Shown here: positions 32,969 through 35,887 of the stretch, in pieces
Layout: every line of letters starts with the position of its first letter
Numbering within the stretch: position 1 is the first letter of the stretch
Assembly (NCBI GenBank): GCA_034440515.1
Contig: JAWXCF010000107.1
Coordinates: forward strand, 1-35,887
Reading direction: 5' to 3'
Length of the DNA stretch: 35,887 bases
Source of the DNA: JAWXCF01 sp034440515
GTDB taxonomy: Bacteria; Bacteroidota; Bacteroidia; CAILMK01
Made by a program: the position numbers and the translations under genes
Notes under the pieces: generated by a model
What the model was told of the DNA's origin: nothing
What the model saw: the letters and a program-made list of their open reading frames with translations, nothing else
Databases searched by the model: none

Positions 32969-33597
32969 GTGAAGTATTTAAAGACAAAACCAGGTATGGT
33001 TTAGCAATTATTTCTGCACTAGTTCTCCTATTTGTATTCTGCCTACAAATCACAAATATCGTTTCATTTCAAAAATGGGCTATTTGTGTAAATGAGCAGT
33101 TTAAATTCTATAGTATAGCTACTTACGTATTAATACACGGGGGCTTGCTACATTTAGCTTCCAACTTTTTCCCACTAATATTATGCCTAGTTCTTCTGCA
33201 AAATGTGTATCCAAAAATTTGTTTTTATACTTTAGCTGGTATTTGGATATTATCTGGCGTCGGGATTTACATTTTTGCCCATCAAGGTTGCCACGGGGGG
33301 GCTAGTGGGGTAGTGTATGGTTTGATATTTTTCTTGATCACTGCAGGTTTTGTAAGTAGAGATAAACGATCTGCCTATACTAGTTTACTACTACTTTTTG
33401 TATTCAGTGGAGTGTTATTAGGTGTTATGCCACAAGAAGATACCTCTATCAGTTGGGAGGGTCACCTATCTGGAGCAATTGCAGGTGTACTTTTAGCAAT
33501 AATATTGGTAAAACGGATAAAGAAAAATCATAAGAAAATAGATGACGAGGATGATGAAGGTTTTAAAATTTCGGACTACATAGAAATACCTGAATAG
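32965..33597 (+). CDS. Rhomboid family intramembrane serine protease
   Basis: The 210-residue protein has about six transmembrane segments and the rhomboid motifs HGGLLHLASN (His58, His63, Asn67), GGASG with nucleophile Ser114, and EGHLSG with catalytic His167. It cuts membrane-spanning substrates within the bilayer. The C-terminal tail is acidic and cytoplasmic (about 188-210). Its substrates are unknown. It is co-translated with the M1 peptidase, the only local hint of function. A run of seven G residues (33295-33301) encodes part of the active-site loop. Confidence 0.92.
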   Translation: MSEVFKDKTRYGLAIISALVLLFVFCLQITNIVSFQKWAICVNEQFKFYSIATYVLIHGGLLHLASNFFPLILCLVLLQNVYPKICFYTLAGIWILSGVGIYIFAHQGCHGGASGVVYGLIFFLITAGFVSRDKRSAYTSLLLLFVFSGVLLGVMPQEDTSISWEGHLSGAIAGVLLAIILVKRIKKNHKKIDDEDDEGFKISDYIEIPE

Positions 33598-33627
33598 AAA
33601 AAGGCTACTCATTAAAAATGAATAGCC
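33598..33627 (-). terminator. Terminator of the pyrophosphatase gene
   Basis: GGCTA (33603-33607) pairs with TAGCC (33623-33627) and TCATT (33609-33613) with AATGA (33617-33621), with one mismatch between. On the minus strand the stem is followed by five T residues (complement of 33598-33602), so it serves the minus-strand gene ending at 33656. No T tract follows on the plus strand, so termination of the rhomboid gene here is less certain. Confidence 0.75.
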
Positions 33628-33655
33628 CTTAAAAAAAGTATTGTTGTTTGTGAAA

Positions 33656-35809
33656 TTATCTTTTTGCTACTACTTCTGTAGGTACTTTTTTACTATGATT
33701 TATATTAGACGCTACCTTTTTAGTTGAATGTAAAAGCGGTGCAATAACTACTGCAACTATTGCTACCAGTTTAATCAATATGTTTAAAGATGGACCAGAA
33801 GTATCTTTAAATGGGTCACCAACAGTGTCACCAACTACTGCAGCTTTATGAGGCTCACTTCCTTTATAGTAGGTTTTACCTTTAATTTCTACACCAGTTT
33901 CAAACATTTTTTTAGCATTATCCCAGGCACCACCAGCATTACTTTGAAAGAAAGCCATCATTACACCACTGACTAAAACACCAGCTAGAAATCCTCCTAA
34001 TGCCTGACTTCCCAATAAGAAACCAACTAATATTGGAAATACAATAGCCAAAGAACCTGGAGCAACCATATGTTTTATAGCGGCTTTAGTACTTATGTCT
34101 ATACATTTATCGTATTCAGCTTGACCAGTACCATCCATAATTCCCTTAATCTCTCGGAATTGACGCCTAACCTCTTCAACCATAGCATTTGCAGCATCAC
34201 CTACAGCCCTAATAGCAAATGCACTAAATAAGAATGGAGTCATACCTCCAATTAATAGTCCCGCCAACACTTGTGGATTGGCTATATTTATTCCTTCTAG
34301 GCCGGCTGTTTCCATAAATGCGCTAAACATAGCTAATGACGTTAAAGCTGCTGAAGCAATAGCAAAGCCTTTACCAATAGCAGCGGTTGTATTACCAACT
34401 GTATCTAATATATCCGTGCGTTCTCTTACTTCTTTTGGCAAGTGGCTCATTTCAGCTATTCCACCTGCATTATCTGCAATTGGACCAAATGCATCTATTG
34501 CCAATTGAATGCCTGTAGTTGCCATCATACCGCTTGCTGCAATAGCAACCCCATATAGACCAGCTGCCTCAAATGCACCTAATATACCAGCTACTAATAT
34601 TAAAACAGGAATGGCAGTACTTAACATACCCACGCTTAAACCAGCTATTAGGTTGGTACCTGCGCCTGTTTCACTTTGCCTAGCTATAAACTTAACCGGC
34701 GGTCTAGACTTAGAAGTATAGTATTCTATTACAAGACTTATCAAAATTCCAACAGCCAATCCAATTAATATGCTGACAAATACACCCATAGGTTGAAATG
34801 CCTGCCCATTAATTTCCATTTGAGCTGGTAACATATTGTTAACCAAGAAATAACTTGCGACTGCAGTAAGTGCAACAGCTCCAAAATTTCCGATATTTAA
34901 GGCTACTTGAGGGTTACCTTTTTCTGAAACTCCAACTAAAAATCCAGCTAAAACGCTGAATACCATACCAACTAATGCAATGTAGATTGGTAACAACATT
35001 ACGCTTTGATTATTATTTACTGCATCGCCACCAAACATTACTGTAGCACCTAATACCATAGTTGCCAATATAGTACTAACATAACTTCCGAATAAGTCAG
35101 CACCCATTCCTGCTACGTCACCTACATTATCACCAACGTTATCTGCAATTGTAGCGGGATTTCTAGGATCGTCTTCAGGAATTCCGGCCTCAACTTTACC
35201 TACTAGGTCAGCACCTACGTCTGCAGCCTTAGTAAAAATACCCCCACCTACACGTGCAAATAATGCAATACTTTCCGCACCTAGTGAGAATCCAATTAAT
35301 ATTTCAAGTACTCTGCGGTATTGATCTACCCCACCAGTAGTTATGTATAGTTGTTTAAATAATAGATAAAGTACTGTTATACCTATTAGCCCTAAAGCTA
35401 CTACATTGATTCCCATTACCATACCACCACTAAAGCTGATATTTAAAGCTTTACTTAAACTGGTTTTTGCTGCTTGTGTTGTTCTCACATTTGCTTTAGT
35501 TGCTATTCGCATTCCTAAAAAACCAGCAAAAGCAGATAATACAGCACCCAGTACAAATGCTAAAGCTATAAGTGGGCTGCTTTTTTGTGGGTCTGCTATT
35601 AGACCTAGTACCACAGCTATGCCAACTACAAATATTGCAAGTACTTTATACTCTGCCTTAAGAAAGGCAATTGCACCGTCTGCAATGTGTTTGGCTATCA
35701 CACGCATATTTTCTTCACCATCAGGTTGTTTACTAACCCAAGCGCCTTTTAAAAATGAGTAAACTAAAGCTAGTACCGAAACGATAGGTACGATGTAGAT
35801 ATAATCCAT
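33656..35809 (-). CDS. hppA: Membrane-integral ion-pumping pyrophosphatase, K+-dependent type
   Basis: The 717-residue protein with about 16 membrane helices couples pyrophosphate hydrolysis to ion export. The catalytic motifs are intact: DVGADLVGKVEAGIPEDDPR (Asp197, Asp201) and DNVGDNVGDVAG (Asp223, Asp227, Asp231). The pair Ala476/Gly479 in GNTTAAIGKG marks the K+-dependent subfamily; K+-independent enzymes have Lys and Thr there. The gate Glu of Na+ pumps (DLFESY) is Gly241 in DLFGSY, and the plant H+-pump position is Ser245. A Glu is present instead in the preceding helix, Glu179 in SLGAESIALF. This arrangement recalls the Flavobacterium-type H+ pump, so H+ transport is the better guess over Na+. 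The gene stands alone, with a terminator after it. Confidence 0.93.
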   Translation of the reverse strand: MDYIYIVPIVSVLALVYSFLKGAWVSKQPDGEENMRVIAKHIADGAIAFLKAEYKVLAIFVVGIAVVLGLIADPQKSSPLIALAFVLGAVLSAFAGFLGMRIATKANVRTTQAAKTSLSKALNISFSGGMVMGINVVALGLIGITVLYLLFKQLYITTGGVDQYRRVLEILIGFSLGAESIALFARVGGGIFTKAADVGADLVGKVEAGIPEDDPRNPATIADNVGDNVGDVAGMGADLFGSYVSTILATMVLGATVMFGGDAVNNNQSVMLLPIYIALVGMVFSVLAGFLVGVSEKGNPQVALNIGNFGAVALTAVASYFLVNNMLPAQMEINGQAFQPMGVFVSILIGLAVGILISLVIEYYTSKSRPPVKFIARQSETGAGTNLIAGLSVGMLSTAIPVLILVAGILGAFEAAGLYGVAIAASGMMATTGIQLAIDAFGPIADNAGGIAEMSHLPKEVRERTDILDTVGNTTAAIGKGFAIASAALTSLAMFSAFMETAGLEGINIANPQVLAGLLIGGMTPFLFSAFAIRAVGDAANAMVEEVRRQFREIKGIMDGTGQAEYDKCIDISTKAAIKHMVAPGSLAIVFPILVGFLLGSQALGGFLAGVLVSGVMMAFFQSNAGGAWDNAKKMFETGVEIKGKTYYKGSEPHKAAVVGDTVGDPFKDTSGPSLNILIKLVAIVAVVIAPLLHSTKKVASNINHSKKVPTEVVAKR

Positions 35810-35887
35810 TAAACCAATAAAATTATGTGTTATGTATAGGTAGGCAAGATATACTTTTATTCATCAAATCAGGTTTTGAATAGCAAC
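35810..35887. other. Upstream region of the pyrophosphatase gene
   Basis: This short AT-rich stretch holds the presumed hppA promoter. A near match to the -7 box (TATCTTGC on the minus strand, 35844-35851) is visible, but the nearest TTTG is too close to serve as the -33 box. I see no other feature before the window ends. Confidence 0.3.

Noticed and set aside
35406..35762. 118-residue plus-strand open frame opposite the pyrophosphatase gene
   Set aside because: It is antisense to well-conserved membrane helices. Its Ala/Ile/Pro-rich composition is what the complement of such sequence gives.
1..35887. CRISPR arrays, insertion sequences, prophage, integrase sites and tRNA genes
   Set aside because: I saw no regular direct repeats, transposase or integrase motifs, terminal inverted repeats with target duplications, or convincing cloverleaf sequences on either strand.

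Overview
The window is about 36 kb of AT-rich chromosome from a member of the Bacteroidota, probably an environmental or uncultured Chitinophagales- or Sphingobacteriales-like lineage. Four things point there. Three secreted proteins end in type A C-terminal sorting domains of the type IX secretion system. Several -7 promoter elements fit TAnnTTTG. Most starts lack a Shine-Dalgarno sequence. Several gene neighbourhoods are ones I remember as typical of the phylum: DUF4290 next to murA, grpE-dnaJ followed by an ABC exporter, and guaA next to a type 1 periplasmic-binding-fold protein. I see no phage, insertion sequence, CRISPR array, integrase or tRNA. Most of the window is core housekeeping sequence.

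Layout. 1-410: the Gly/Arg-rich end of a probable RNA-binding protein with a terminator. 410-3500: a PIG-V-like membrane glycosyltransferase divergent from sppA. 3505-10653, minus strand: a tight cluster valS, guaA, a LysM-less periplasmic-binding-fold protein, an RsmB-type rRNA methyltransferase and pcm, with the last two junctions sharing one base (TAATG). 10794-11435: a lone pdeM nuclease. 11442-16188, minus strand: a secreted T9SS protein, an M6 metalloprotease with a T9SS domain, and, overlapping the protease start, a small secreted protein that looks like a free-standing M6 propeptide. 16241-19765: trmD, rplS and a PcrA/UvrD helicase. 19876-22389: DUF4290, murA and a TlpA-like thioredoxin. 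22434-26390: grpE, dnaJ and a NatA/NatB-type ABC exporter. 26391-28025, minus strand: an acyl-CoA carboxylase carboxyltransferase. 28168-29889: a DUF4397 T9SS protein. 29996-30093: the SRP RNA, then a transaldolase/FSA-type enzyme, Dps, an M1 aminopeptidase and a rhomboid protease. 33656-35809, minus strand: a membrane-integral pyrophosphatase.

The best candidate for something undescribed is the stand-alone M6 propeptide-like protein encoded in an 11-nt overlap just upstream of an M6 metalloprotease that has its own propeptide. It could be an inhibitor, an assembly chaperone or a decoy. Other points worth a look are MurA with Asp in place of the fosfomycin-target Cys, a pyrophosphatase whose ion-gate Glu seems to have moved to another helix, three genes whose only plausible start is TTG, a possibly leaderless M1 peptidase message, and three tail-to-tail gene pairs separated by 0-6 nt with no visible terminator.
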